Positions 42,924-52,210 are shown, numbered from the stretch's first letter. The stretch: 64,000 bases of DNA from JAWKWH01 sp963669285 (GCA_963669285.2 CAXXSI010000002.1:62001-126000); one strand, 5' to 3'. The notes: a model not told the origin generated them from the sequence alone. Numbers and translations: made by a program.

Positions 42924-45230
42924 TTGCGACTTGTTCTTGGCATAATGATCGTTGTCGCATGTGCGACTAGCGCATTTGCTGAAAAACGTGTGGCGTTGGT
43001 ATTCGGCGCCGACCGTTACGAGATCATTCGGCCGCTCGCCAATGCCGTCCGAGATGCTCGCCTTATGGAAACCGCGCTTCAAAATCTCGGATTTCAGGTA
43101 ACCACCGAAACGAACCGCGATTTGAAGCGAATGCGGCGCGCACTTGCGGATTTTGCTGAAGATGCCGATGGAGCCGATGTGGCTTTGGTGTATTTCGCCG
43201 GCCACGGCGTCGAAATTGCCGGCGAGAACCGGCTGTTGCCAACCGACGCAGACAGCTCTTCTCTGGAGGCACTTAAAGAGACAAGCCTGCCATTGGAGGA
43301 GGTGCGGAGTATTGTTGCCGAGGCGAGTAAGATCCCTCTCATAGTGCTCGACGCCTGCCGCGACGATCCGTTTGCAACGCAATCCGATCCCAACGGAAGA
43401 GGCGTCAAAGCGCTGCAACTGCCACAAAGCATCAAACCGGGTCTGGGGCGCATGGGCAAAGCGGCCAACATGTTATTTGCGTTCTCGGCCCAACCCGGAG
43501 AAACCGCTGCGGACGGCGACGGCGAAAACTCGCCGTTCACGAAATCGCTTGCGAGGCACATCAACCAGAAAGGACGTGAATTTCGCACGGTTCTTATCAT
43601 GGTGCGTTGGGAGGTTCACGCCTTTACGCGATCCCGGCAAACGCCTCATCTGGAGGACTCGCTTCCCGACTTCTTTTTCGCAGCGGGACAAGCGGTGCCG
43701 TTCACAGATTATCAAAAAAGGCTGCTCTCAATTGACAAGATAAATCCGAAATTGCGTTCCGCAATTGCTCAGTTCGCGATTGATACCGGTATCGATCTCT
43801 TGCCGATGTTCGAAGAAGCGGTCAGAAACAATGTTGCGCAGCTCGACGAGGAGAAACGGACGGACATCTTGCAGGAGCTGGCAACCAACATTGCTGCCTT
43901 GGACAAACAATTGCTTAGTCTACAATCAGCGAGCAATCCACGAGTTGCGGAGCTGCGTCGCGAGGCCCAGGAGCAGCTTTTTCTTGGTTCGATAGATGAG
44001 GCTGAGCGCAAACTGGCAGAAGCTGTCCGCGTTACCGCCACCAGACTCAAGCAAAGCGCAAATACCCTGGTCACCGATCATTTGGAGCAGGCGGCCAACT
44101 ACAAACTGTCCGGAGTCGCGGCGGAAGCAAAACTCGATTATCAAACTGCAATCCGTTTTTATGCAAAAAGCGCCAATCACATCGAAGACGCGCAGGAAAT
44201 CGCCAACATGCATGGCCGGGCTCTGACAGAAGAGCAATTGCACTTTTACAATGATGTTCTGTCCAGTCTTGGCGAAACGCAGTCTACGGTTGGATATTAT
44301 GAGGCGGCGGAAGCATCCTATTTAAAAGCGCATTCCGCCGTTTTGAACGCACTTGAAGGCCGGTCGGATGACAGCGAATTGCTCCGCCAACTCGCATTAT
44401 TCAAATTGAAAATCGGCGACGTGCGGTATTTCTCAAAGGAAGAGAACAAGTATTGGAACGCTCAAAAGATTTATCTGGAAAGCTACAAAATCCGAAAGCG
44501 CCTCCACCAATCCGCTCCACAACATCTGCGCTACCGGTGGGATTTGGCTATCATTCTTGAGCGGCTTGGCAGCGTCAAATTCAAATTGAAACAGTTCAAT
44601 GAAGCCGAAACCTTGCACGGAGAAAGCTTGGCGCTGATCGAGAAAGTTTCAAACGATAAGCCGGAAGATCTGCAATACCGTCGCGATGTTGCTGTTGCAT
44701 ATAACAAAATGGGCGTCATTTTTGAGAGCCAGAAGAAATATGAATTGTCAGTTCAAGCTCACAATTCGGCGCTTGAAATCAATACTCAAATATATGGAAA
44801 ATATGATAGCAAAAACAGAGTTTTCGATGTCGATCAAAAATCGAAAAACGGCCTTCTGAAGGCGGGAAGTGAAGTAGATTTTGCTGAAAAACTGGTTCGA
44901 GGTATCGGATATTCAAACTATTACATTGCTGACATTTATACCAAAAATGGAAACAGATCGAAGGCGTACTATTTTTACAATAAAAGCCTTGGATACCGGG
45001 AAATATTAAATGAAATGAACCCTCACCACGATACCTGGCGCTGGGAATTGTACAGTTCTTACATGCGTGCCTCTGATCATGCTTGCCAGCCAAATGTGAG
45101 GCGTCTTCTTCTGGCGGAAGTTCAGTCTTTTCTGGAGAACATCGATTACGATGTATCCAGGGAAATTGATCGGGTGAACGATATGCGAAACAGAGTAACC
45201 GAAGCCGTTTGCTTTAATCGCCCCCATTGA
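42924..45230 (+). CDS. Exported caspase-like (orthocaspase) protein with TPR region
   Basis: TTG 42924 lies 6 bases after GGGAGG and gives 768 residues with a signal peptide (LRLVLGIMIVVACATSAFAE). The caspase fold covers about residues 20-245, with catalytic His94 in YFAGHGVEIAGENRLLP and Cys145 in VLDACRDDPF. Residues 270-400 are helical, and 430-700 contain TPR-like repeats (YRWDLAIILERLGSVKFKLK, VAYNKMGVIFESQKKYELSV). A cysteine peptidase of clan CD specific for Arg/Lys is expected, acting outside the inner membrane. G+C falls from about 60% at the 5' end to about 32% in the 44761-44820 line, suggesting a mosaic or foreign C-terminal part. Confidence 0.85.
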   Translation: MRLVLGIMIVVACATSAFAEKRVALVFGADRYEIIRPLANAVRDARLMETALQNLGFQVTTETNRDLKRMRRALADFAEDADGADVALVYFAGHGVEIAGENRLLPTDADSSSLEALKETSLPLEEVRSIVAEASKIPLIVLDACRDDPFATQSDPNGRGVKALQLPQSIKPGLGRMGKAANMLFAFSAQPGETAADGDGENSPFTKSLARHINQKGREFRTVLIMVRWEVHAFTRSRQTPHLEDSLPDFFFAAGQAVPFTDYQKRLLSIDKINPKLRSAIAQFAIDTGIDLLPMFEEAVRNNVAQLDEEKRTDILQELATNIAALDKQLLSLQSASNPRVAELRREAQEQLFLGSIDEAERKLAEAVRVTATRLKQSANTLVTDHLEQAANYKLSGVAAEAKLDYQTAIRFYAKSANHIEDAQEIANMHGRALTEEQLHFYNDVLSSLGETQSTVGYYEAAEASYLKAHSAVLNALEGRSDDSELLRQLALFKLKIGDVRYFSKEENKYWNAQKIYLESYKIRKRLHQSAPQHLRYRWDLAIILERLGSVKFKLKQFNEAETLHGESLALIEKVSNDKPEDLQYRRDVAVAYNKMGVIFESQKKYELSVQAHNSALEINTQIYGKYDSKNRVFDVDQKSKNGLLKAGSEVDFAEKLVRGIGYSNYYIADIYTKNGNRSKAYYFYNKSLGYREILNEMNPHHDTWRWELYSSYMRASDHACQPNVRRLLLAEVQSFLENIDYDVSREIDRVNDMRNRVTEAVCFNRPH

Positions 45231-45266
45231 CGCGTGTCGCATGGAAATGCCTGAATTGGCGACCGG

Positions 45267-45728
45267 TCAGTCGACCGCCGTCAACGGCAATTTGGTGGTG
45301 TACTTGATCTGCTCGATGGCAAAGGTCGAGCTGACCTCCTTGAGCTTGGCCGCGGCGATCAGCTTCTTGTAAAACGCATCATAGCCGTCGACGTCGGGCA
45401 CGACCACGCGCAGCAGATAGTCGACCTGCCCGCTCATCCGGTAGAACTCCACCACTTCGGGTATGCCCTCCACGGCGGCGTGGAACTGGTCGAGCCATTC
45501 CTGGCTGTGTTCCGGCGTTGTAATGGCGACGAACACGGTGACGTTGGCGCCGACCTTGCGCGGATTGAGCAGGGTCACGCGATCCTCGATCACACCGTCG
45601 CCCTCCAGGCGCGCGATCCGCTCGGCGCACGGTTTTTCCTCCAGGCCGAGCTTTGCGGCGACGTCCTTTGCCGACAGCAGGGCATTAGCCTGCAGCAGGT
45701 CTAGGATCCGGGCGTCTGTTTTGTCCAT
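45267..45728 (-). CDS. Lrp/AsnC family transcriptional regulator
   Basis: The 153-residue protein begins MDKTDARILDLLQANALLSA, with a winged helix AKDVAAKLGLEEKPCAERI and a C-terminal RAM domain (EFYRMSGQVDYLLRVVVPDV, EVSSTFAIEQIKYTTKLPL). The frame is open to 45890, but ATG 45728 with GGAAAG upstream begins the standard fold. Such regulators sense amino acids, so a link to the leucine genes around it is possible but not shown. Confidence 0.92.
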   Translation of the reverse strand: MDKTDARILDLLQANALLSAKDVAAKLGLEEKPCAERIARLEGDGVIEDRVTLLNPRKVGANVTVFVAITTPEHSQEWLDQFHAAVEGIPEVVEFYRMSGQVDYLLRVVVPDVDGYDAFYKKLIAAAKLKEVSSTFAIEQIKYTTKLPLTAVD

Positions 45729-45879
45729 TCTTCTTGCTTTCCGTTCCTGATAGGGGTTCGCTGAACGCGGGTGGGTTTGAGTCGAGTTTAGGCGTGTTGC
45801 CGGACAAGTGAAACACATAAGATTGCGCAGCGATGGACAATTCGGCGACGGCACGGAATGAAGCAGGGAGGCAGCAGGC

Positions 45880-46407
45880 GTGCTCGACATCGTCAGCCTG
45901 ACCCCCGAATTTGCGATCGGGCCGCAGCCTGCAGCAGGCGACTTCGAGCAAATCCGCGCCGCCGGCTTCGCCTCGGTCCTGAACGCCCGGCCCGACGACG
46001 AATTGGGAACCTACCTGCCGGCGGCCGAAGCCGAGCCGCTGGCGCGCGCCCGTGGCATGGCCTATGCCCACAGCCCGACGGAAAACCACGACATTTTCGA
46101 GCCGGAAGCCGTCGACCGCTTCGAGAAGGCCCTGGCCGAGCTGCCGCGGCCGATCTTTGCCCACTGCAAGTCCGGCACCAGGGCGGCGATACTGTGGGCG
46201 CTGGTCGCCTCGCGCCACCGCCCGGTCGAAAACGTCATTGCGGTGCTGCGGGCGGCCGGCCAGGACCTCGATTTTCTCGAACAGGAGCTGCGCGATTCCG
46301 CCGCCGAGGCGCGCCGGTCGCCGATACACCTGCGCGAAGATGCACTGCTCACGCTCGGCCGCTCCAGCCTGCTGGGCAGCCGCCATGAGAACCCCGACAA
46401 AGAGTGA
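45880..46407 (+). CDS. TIGR01244-type dual-specificity-like phosphatase
   Basis: GTG 45880 follows GGGAGG and gives 175 residues. The P-loop HCKSGTRAAILW fits the CX5R signature of the protein-tyrosine-phosphatase superfamily. The N-terminal PEFAIGPQPAAGDFEQIRAA and SVLNARPDDELG match the TIGR01244 family found alone or fused to Blh-type hydrolases. The substrate is unknown. It is divergent from the Lrp gene with 151 bases between. Confidence 0.87.
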   Translation: MLDIVSLTPEFAIGPQPAAGDFEQIRAAGFASVLNARPDDELGTYLPAAEAEPLARARGMAYAHSPTENHDIFEPEAVDRFEKALAELPRPIFAHCKSGTRAAILWALVASRHRPVENVIAVLRAAGQDLDFLEQELRDSAAEARRSPIHLREDALLTLGRSSLLGSRHENPDKE

Positions 46408-46511
46408 GCATCGGCGTCACTAACCTGGCGCTGCCCGGCCGGTGCCGCTGCGCCTTGCAATGCTGGGCAAAAGGTCCACACTGGAAGCCGTTAACCAGGG
46501 AGGACTGAAAA

Positions 46512-46844
46512 ATGCCTTTTTATATGTTCCAGGGCCGTTATTCGACCGATGCGATCAAGGCAATGGTGGACAATCCCCAGGACCGCGAGGCCGCCGCTGC
46601 CAAGGTGATCGAGGCCGTCGGCGGCAAGCTGCACCACCTGTTCTTCTGCTTCGGCCAGGAAGATGTCATCGCGCTGTTCGAAGCGCCGGATGACGAGGCC
46701 ATGGCCGCCTGCTCCATGGCGGTCGGCGCATCGGGCGCCATGGCCGCCGGCGCCACCACCAAACTGTTGACCTCGGCTGAGGCGATGGCGGCGATGGGCG
46801 CGGCAAAAGCCGCATCGGCCAGCTATACACCGGCCACCGGTTGA
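46512..46844 (+). CDS. GYD domain protein
   Basis: The 110-residue protein begins MPFYMFQGRYSTDAIKAMVD and has GGKLHHLFFCFGQEDVIALF, typical of the GYD family (small dimeric alpha/beta-barrel folds). GGGAGG precedes ATG at 8 bases. The C-terminal LLTSAEAMAAMGAAKAA also fits. Function is unknown. A terminator follows about 55 bases later. Confidence 0.88.
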   Translation: MPFYMFQGRYSTDAIKAMVDNPQDREAAAAKVIEAVGGKLHHLFFCFGQEDVIALFEAPDDEAMAACSMAVGASGAMAAGATTKLLTSAEAMAAMGAAKAASASYTPATG

Positions 46845-46898
46845 GGCTTATCGGCTTCTCGAGCAACCATCGGGGCGGCGGCGAAACCGCTGCCTGAC

Positions 46899-46929
46899 CC
46901 CGCGGTCGGTTGCGCGGGCGCGTTTTTTT
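46899..46929 (+). terminator. Intrinsic terminator after the GYD gene
   Basis: CCCGCG (46899-46904) pairs with CGCGGG (46913-46918), followed by CGCG and seven T residues. Confidence 0.7.
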
Positions 46930-47161
46930 GGCCGCTTGCGCGGGCGCGCCAAACGATTGGCGGTCGCAGCCTCGGCCTTCGCCCGGTTGCCGCGCTTACA
47001 GGAAGGGGAACAGCGCCCCCATTTCCAACTGTCCCCCTCCCGCTCCCGCCGAACTTCGCGCGCACGAAGCCTAGGCGGCATGAACAGCCACGGAGAATCA
47101 AATGGAGTTGGCTACACAACAACCATAGGCGGCATTGAAGCCAAAACATTACTCATAGTCT

Positions 47162-47419
47162 ATGGTTTTCTGTACCAGAACATTGCCCCTTGGCGCAGTG
47201 TCGTTGCGGAAAAAGTTCGGACAGAATGTGCGCTACTGGCGCAAGAAGCGGGGCTTCACCCAGGAGGATCTTGCCGCCCGGGCAGAGGTGCATGTGACCT
47301 ATCTCAGCGGAATCGAAAATGCACACCGCAACGCAACGATTGATGTTATCGGTTGACTGGCTGAAGCACTTCTGATGGAACCGGGAGAACTGCTGTCCAC
47401 GGTCAGGCAAGCCGATTAG
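47162..47419 (+). pseudogene. XRE-family DNA-binding protein interrupted by one stop codon
   Basis: The frame reads MVFCTRTLPLGAVSLRKKFG, then NVRYWRKKRGFTQEDLAARA and VTYLSGIENAHRNATIDVIG, a standard XRE helix-turn-helix. TGA at 47354-47356 stops it where family members have an Arg (GRLAEAL), and the same frame continues LAEALLMEPGELLSTVRQAD to TAG 47417. A single C-to-T change (CGA to TGA) explains this. The 64-residue product retains most of the DNA-binding fold, so partial function is possible. It borders the AT-rich stretch. Confidence 0.75.
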
Positions 47420-47919
47420 ACCTACCTAAGAAAATCGCTAGAACAGACACCATTTTACGGCTGATGTCAGCCGCCACGTATGGAGTTTCTGCACCCCTTG
47501 GAACAGGCGAGGTACACTCCAATTGCAATTATAACGTGTGTATAGGTTGAAGGGAAGGGGAATTGTGGTTAGCTCGTCAACCAGATCCGTTGTTGAAACA
47601 GCTGGACTGACGAAATCCCGCTTCGAGCCCTTCTGAGACATTGAAGTACTGTCGCATTTTAAATATCAATCACCAGCTAACCGATCTCGCCCTTGTTGCT
47701 GACATTCACTGGAATTTTAGGTATTGGGATTAAAACCAGCCCTGATTGAGGTAACACGTTCTGTTCTATTCGGCTTAATGAGAAATTCCGGGGGTTAAAC
47801 CACCTGATCAAATCCTCTGCCTATTGAACACAATGACCTCCGTAAATTGGTATCCAATTCGGACCCACAAACTTAGGTTGGTCACCAAACTACTATTAAT
47901 TCCCCAATGGAGGCCATTT
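47420..47919. other. 500-bp AT-rich intergenic stretch, no gene recognised
   Basis: Composition falls here toward that of the following methyltransferase gene. A weak in-frame extension of that gene reaches back to 47824 but lacks a ribosome site. No inverted-repeat ends, integrase remnants or tRNA fragments could be seen. Confidence 0.5.
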
Positions 47920-48675
47920 ATGTCTTGGTTCACACCGGTAGAAAGAGCATTTAAAAAATTTGTTTACGGCGAAAGAGTTAAAATGGATTACTTGGCCGAC
48001 GGTTTGGGTGTTTGCAACCGCAATAACTCCTTTCTGGTAGATAATTCTTTTGACGTTGCATGGAATGAAGTCGCTGATTTTAATGCTCCATATTGGAACA
48101 ATGAAACACCAGATATTAGATGGCGCGCGCATCTCGTAGTTTGGGCTGCGGAACAAGCTTTAAGACTGGAAGGTGATTTTGCTGAATTTGGTGTCAATAC
48201 AGGCATATTCTCATCGATGATTTACAAATTGACTCCGTTGTCGAAAACTAAGAAGAAATTTTACCTATTTGACACTTATGAAGGAATCCCTATAGAACAA
48301 TCTAACATAAATGAAAGAGCAACAGCCGAACATTTTAACAAAATATTGTATAATCACAATTCTTATGAAGTCGCAAAACAAGTATTTCATCGATATGAAA
48401 ATGCCATTCTTGTCAAAGGCATGCTACCGAAATCACTTAATGATGTTAAACTAGAAAAACTTTGTTATGTATCAATTGATATGAATATAACAGAACCAGA
48501 AATATCAGTAATAAAAGAAATTTGGGAGATTCTTGTTCCAGGCGCATTTGTTGTGTTAGATGATTACAATTTTGGTGGTCATCGAGAGCAACATGTAGCA
48601 TGGAACGATTTTGCAGCATCAAAAAACAGAAATATATTCCAATCACCGACTGGGCAAGGTCTTCTGCAAAAATAG
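47920..48675 (+). CDS. TylF/macrocin-O-methyltransferase family protein, AT-rich and probably acquired
   Basis: ATG 47920 has GGAGG 7 bases upstream and gives 251 residues. GDFAEFGVNTGIFSSMIYKL matches the SAM-binding start of the TylF family, FDTYEGIP follows, and VSIDMNITEP and VVLDDYNFGG carry metal-binding acidic residues of sugar O-methyltransferases. Bases 48301-48360 contain only 16 G+C of 60, far below neighbouring genes, and codon choice is AT-biased. No glycosyltransferase or polysaccharide gene is adjacent. Horizontal acquisition is the best explanation. Confidence 0.85.
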   Translation: MSWFTPVERAFKKFVYGERVKMDYLADGLGVCNRNNSFLVDNSFDVAWNEVADFNAPYWNNETPDIRWRAHLVVWAAEQALRLEGDFAEFGVNTGIFSSMIYKLTPLSKTKKKFYLFDTYEGIPIEQSNINERATAEHFNKILYNHNSYEVAKQVFHRYENAILVKGMLPKSLNDVKLEKLCYVSIDMNITEPEISVIKEIWEILVPGAFVVLDDYNFGGHREQHVAWNDFAASKNRNIFQSPTGQGLLQK

Positions 48676-49068
48676 CAAGTAACTCCGTTTTTCATCCGTG
48701 GCTCGATCTGATTGGTCAGCAGCGTAGTGTCTCCGGCATCTTTGCCAAAGTGCGAGCTTGACAGTTTGCACAAACTCAACCGCAAACATATTTAGCCCGT
48801 CGAGACGCACGTCTGGTTTCATGACATCTGATCACCCCGAACAGCGTCGCAAATGGGACGGGCCCATTGGTCCGCAGTGGTCGATTTGTCCGCGTTGCTG
48901 CCGTCAAGCAGACCGTCACTGCACTGAACTCGAACTGATGCGTCAATGACAGCTTCTGAGCCCAAAGCAGTCCTCTTGTGATGCTGTGGCCGAAAGGTAC
49001 GTTTTTGGCTACATGCCGCTAACCGCCCGTGATATTGGCATCGCGTCCGACAAATCCGGAGAAGGCCG
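48676..49068. other. 393-bp intergenic stretch, no gene recognised
   Basis: Composition returns to the background level by about 48830. On the minus strand 48822-48950 has a coding-like run (ASVRVQCSDGLLDGSNADKS) but no start or recognisable family, so it may be the remnant of a lost gene. The methyltransferase promoter should lie near 49000-49060. Confidence 0.45.
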
Positions 49069-49839
49069 ATGAGCCGTGACCATGTTGCCATCAATCGGGA
49101 CGTTTGGAATGCCGATGCCGAAAACTGGGTCGCCGCGGGTGAGCGCCTTTGGAGCGCTGAAAAGCCTGTCTGGGGGAATTGGGGCGCATCTGACGTTTCA
49201 CCGGACCTGCTTCCTGCTGATCTGGTGAACAAAGACGCGATCGAGTTGGGATGCGGTACGGGATATGTTTCCGGCTGGATGGCGCGGCGCGGCGCGCGGG
49301 TCACCGCAATCGACGTTTCTGCCAACCAGATGGCCACCGCTCGTCGGCTGGCAAAGAAACACGGGGCGGACATCACATTCATCGAGGGGAATGCGGAGGC
49401 AACCGGCCTGGAGGATTCTACCTTTGATTTCGCGATCTCCGAATACGGCGCGGCAATCTGGTGTCCTCCCGACAAGTGGCTGCGTGAAGCCTGGCGCTTG
49501 CTGCGCCCCGGTGGGAGGTTGGTGTTTCTTGGCAACCACCCCTTGGTGCTCCTTTGTTCCCCCACTAACGGCGCGCCCTGTGAAATGATGTTGCATCGGC
49601 CCTATCTTGGAATGTGGGGCGCAGACTGGACCGAGGTTGAGTTCGACCCCAGCGGCGTATGCTTCAATCTGACAGTCTCGGACTGGTTCAAGATCTTTTT
49701 GGACATAGGTTTCACTGTGAAGAACTATCAGGAGTTATTCGCACCTGAATATGTGACCGATATGCGCGCTTGTATTCCCGCTGAATGGGCCAAAAAATAT
49801 CCGGTCGAACAAGTCTGGCACCTCGAGAAGCCCACATGA
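49069..49839 (+). CDS. Class I SAM-dependent methyltransferase
   Basis: The 256-residue protein has motif I AIELGCGTGYVSGWMARRGA, the acidic post-I residue in VTAIDVS, motif II STFDFAISEYGAAIW and motif III LLRPGGRLVFLGNHP. GGAG lies 7 bases before ATG. It is unrelated in sequence to the TylF-type enzyme upstream and has normal base composition. Substrate unknown. Confidence 0.88.
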   Translation: MSRDHVAINRDVWNADAENWVAAGERLWSAEKPVWGNWGASDVSPDLLPADLVNKDAIELGCGTGYVSGWMARRGARVTAIDVSANQMATARRLAKKHGADITFIEGNAEATGLEDSTFDFAISEYGAAIWCPPDKWLREAWRLLRPGGRLVFLGNHPLVLLCSPTNGAPCEMMLHRPYLGMWGADWTEVEFDPSGVCFNLTVSDWFKIFLDIGFTVKNYQELFAPEYVTDMRACIPAEWAKKYPVEQVWHLEKPT

Positions 49840-49932
49840 CCGCTTCGTCCGCATAACCGCCGTTCTTTCAAAATTCTTATCCACGCTTTGCCACCCTGCC
49901 TTACCCTGTCCGGTTAAACGGGAATGCAGGCC

Positions 49933-50595
49933 ATGGACTGGACATTTGCGATTGAGAGGAACCGGCAGGCGCTGGTGAAGATCATTGCCGGTCTGGTCGC
50001 CTTGGTCGATGGCGCCGACATGCTGCCGCGGCCGCTGCACCGCTTCGTCTGCCGGGTTTTGCGGCCGGCGGAGTCGGCGCTCAGGCGGCTGATCGTCATC
50101 GTCGCGGCGGGCCTCCGAAAAAAGGCCGACCCAGCCGAGAAGGACGCGGCGGACAAGAGACCGCTGCCGGATTTTTCAAGTTTTGGCCGTGGACAAAACC
50201 GCGCCGCCTTCGCGCTGATCGACCCGCGCAAATCTTTCAGCGGGTCCGGCCGGGTGTTTCGCATGCCGGTACCGAAACATGCGCTGCCGCAGATTTCCGT
50301 GCCGGGGCTGACGGATCGCATTGAGTGGGCAAGGTCCGATGACCGGTTAGAGGCGGCATCGCTTAGCCGCCGCATCGAAAAACTCGAGCGCGCGCTCAAA
50401 ACCCTGCCGCGCCAGGCAAGGCGGCTGAACCGCCTGATGGCCAGGCGCGAAAAGGCAAAACCCGGAACCGGTCGCGTCGGACCGATCCGCCCCGGACACC
50501 CGCCGGGCTACAGACGACGCCCGCGCCATCCGGTCGATGATCTCCTGCGTGATTGTCACGGACTGGCTCATATGAGCGGTTTCAAACCGCCGTGA
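49933..50595 (+). CDS. Hypothetical protein of a Hyphomicrobiales type
   Basis: The 220-residue product starts MDWTFAIERNRQALVKIIAG and has one hydrophobic region (HRFVCRVLRPAESALRRLIVIV), a proline/arginine-rich middle and a helical segment RRIEKLERALKTLPRQARRL. I do not know a function. Similar proteins beginning with DWTFAIERNR are familiar in rhizobia. ATG 49924 is an alternative start. It converges with mccB with 7 bases between the stops. Confidence 0.75.
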   Translation: MDWTFAIERNRQALVKIIAGLVALVDGADMLPRPLHRFVCRVLRPAESALRRLIVIVAAGLRKKADPAEKDAADKRPLPDFSSFGRGQNRAAFALIDPRKSFSGSGRVFRMPVPKHALPQISVPGLTDRIEWARSDDRLEAASLSRRIEKLERALKTLPRQARRLNRLMARREKAKPGTGRVGPIRPGHPPGYRRRPRHPVDDLLRDCHGLAHMSGFKPP

Positions 50596-50602
50596 GCGAA
50601 AA

Positions 50603-52210
50603 CTACATCCTGAAAACGCCGAACTTCGTCTCGGCCACCGGCGCGTTGAGCGCGGCGCTTAAGGAAAGCCCCAGCACCTCGCGGCTTCTGGCCGGGTCGA
50701 TGATGCCGTCGTCCCACAGCCTGGCCGAGGAATAGAGCGGATGGCCCTCGCGCTCGTATTTTTCCAGGATCGGCGCACGGAATTCGGCTTCCTCTGCTTC
50801 CGACCAGCTTTTGCCCTCGCGCTCGATGCCCTCGCGCTTGACCAGCGCCAGCACGGTGGCCGCCTGTTCACCGCCCATCACCGAGATGCGCGCATTGGGC
50901 CACATCCACAAAAACCGTGGCGCATAGGCGCGCCCGCACATGCCGTAATTGCCGGCGCCGAACGAGCCACCGATGATCATCGTCAGTTTCGGCACCTGCG
51001 CGGTCGCCACCGCGGTCACCAGCTTGGCGCCGTCCTTGGCGATACCGCCGGCCTCGTATTTGCGCCCAACCATGAAGCCGGTGATGTTCTGCAGGAAGAT
51101 CAGCGGGATTTTGCGCTGGCAGCACAGTTCGACGAAATGCGCGCCCTTCATGGCGCTTTCGGAAAACAGCACCCCGTTATTGGCGACGATGCCGACCGGA
51201 AACCCGTAGAGATGGGCAAAGCCGGTCACAAGCGTTGTGCCGTAATTGGCCTTGAACTCGTCGAACTCGGAGCCGTCGACGATGCGGGCGATCACCTCGC
51301 GCACATCATAGGGGTGGCGCAGGTCCGGCGGCACCACGCCGTGCAGTTCATGCGGATCGTGAAGCGGCGGGCGCACCTCGCGAACGGCAAGCTCTATCCG
51401 TTTGCTGCGATTGAGGTTTTTGACGATGCGCCGGACGATGGCGAGCGCATGCCGGTCGTCGACGGCGAAGTGATCGGCCACGCCCGATTCGCGCGTGTGC
51501 AGCTCGGCGCCGCCCAGTTCCTCGGCCGTCACCACCTCGCCGGTGGCGGCTTTCACCAGCGGCGGGCCGCCGAGAAAGATCGTCGCCTGGCCCTTGACCA
51601 TGATCGCCTCGTCGCTCATCGCCGGCACATAGGCGCCGCCCGCCGTGCAGCTTCCCATGACGCAGGCGATCTGCGGAATGCCGGCGGCGCTCATATTGGC
51701 CTGGTTGAAGAAGATGCGGCCGAAATGTTCGCGGTCGGGAAACACCTCGTCCTGGTTGGGCAGGTTGGCGCCGCCGGAATCGACCAGATAGATGCACGGC
51801 AGATTGTTCTGCGCGGCGATCTCCTGGGCGCGCAGATGTTTCTTCACCGTCATCGGCAGATAGGTGCCGCCCTTCACCGTGGCGTCGTTGATGACGATCA
51901 TGCATTCGGCACACTCGACGCGGCCGATGCCGGCGACGATGCCGGCCGACGAGATGCCGCCGTCATACATGTCGAAGGCGGCGAACTGGCCGATCTCGAG
52001 AAACGGCGAACCCGGATCGATCAGCTCGGCCAGCCGCTCGCGCGGCAGCAGCTTGCCGCGGGCAATGTGGCGCTTGCGCGCGCCGTCCGAGCCGCCGCGC
52101 TCGACGATTGCCGCCTTGGCGGCAAGGTCGCCGACGAGTTCGGCCATGGCTACGGCATTGGCCTTGAAAGTATCCGAGCCGGTGGAGATGGAAGAGGAAA
52201 GGGCGGTCAT
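50603..52210 (-). CDS. mccB: Methylcrotonyl-CoA carboxylase carboxyltransferase (beta) subunit
   Basis: The 535-residue protein has two crotonase-like carboxyltransferase halves, with GSCTAGGAYVPAMSDEAIMV in the first and VGIVANNGVLFSESAMKGAH and GGSFGAGNYGMCGRAYAPRF in the second. Length fits MCC beta. It transfers carboxyl from biotin on MccA to 3-methylcrotonyl-CoA. It lies 61 bases downstream of ivd in the same direction and is part of the tetR-ivd-mccB operon. The expected next gene, mccA, is not adjacent. Confidence 0.94.
   Translation of the reverse strand: MTALSSSISTGSDTFKANAVAMAELVGDLAAKAAIVERGGSDGARKRHIARGKLLPRERLAELIDPGSPFLEIGQFAAFDMYDGGISSAGIVAGIGRVECAECMIVINDATVKGGTYLPMTVKKHLRAQEIAAQNNLPCIYLVDSGGANLPNQDEVFPDREHFGRIFFNQANMSAAGIPQIACVMGSCTAGGAYVPAMSDEAIMVKGQATIFLGGPPLVKAATGEVVTAEELGGAELHTRESGVADHFAVDDRHALAIVRRIVKNLNRSKRIELAVREVRPPLHDPHELHGVVPPDLRHPYDVREVIARIVDGSEFDEFKANYGTTLVTGFAHLYGFPVGIVANNGVLFSESAMKGAHFVELCCQRKIPLIFLQNITGFMVGRKYEAGGIAKDGAKLVTAVATAQVPKLTMIIGGSFGAGNYGMCGRAYAPRFLWMWPNARISVMGGEQAATVLALVKREGIEREGKSWSEAEEAEFRAPILEKYEREGHPLYSSARLWDDGIIDPARSREVLGLSLSAALNAPVAETKFGVFRM

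Noticed and set aside
39406..50602. Reading the insert as a defence system because it has a caspase, nuclease, XRE and methyltransferases
   Set aside because: The genes are on both strands, not in an operon, the nuclease and caspase are exported, and the methyltransferases look like small-molecule or glycan enzymes.
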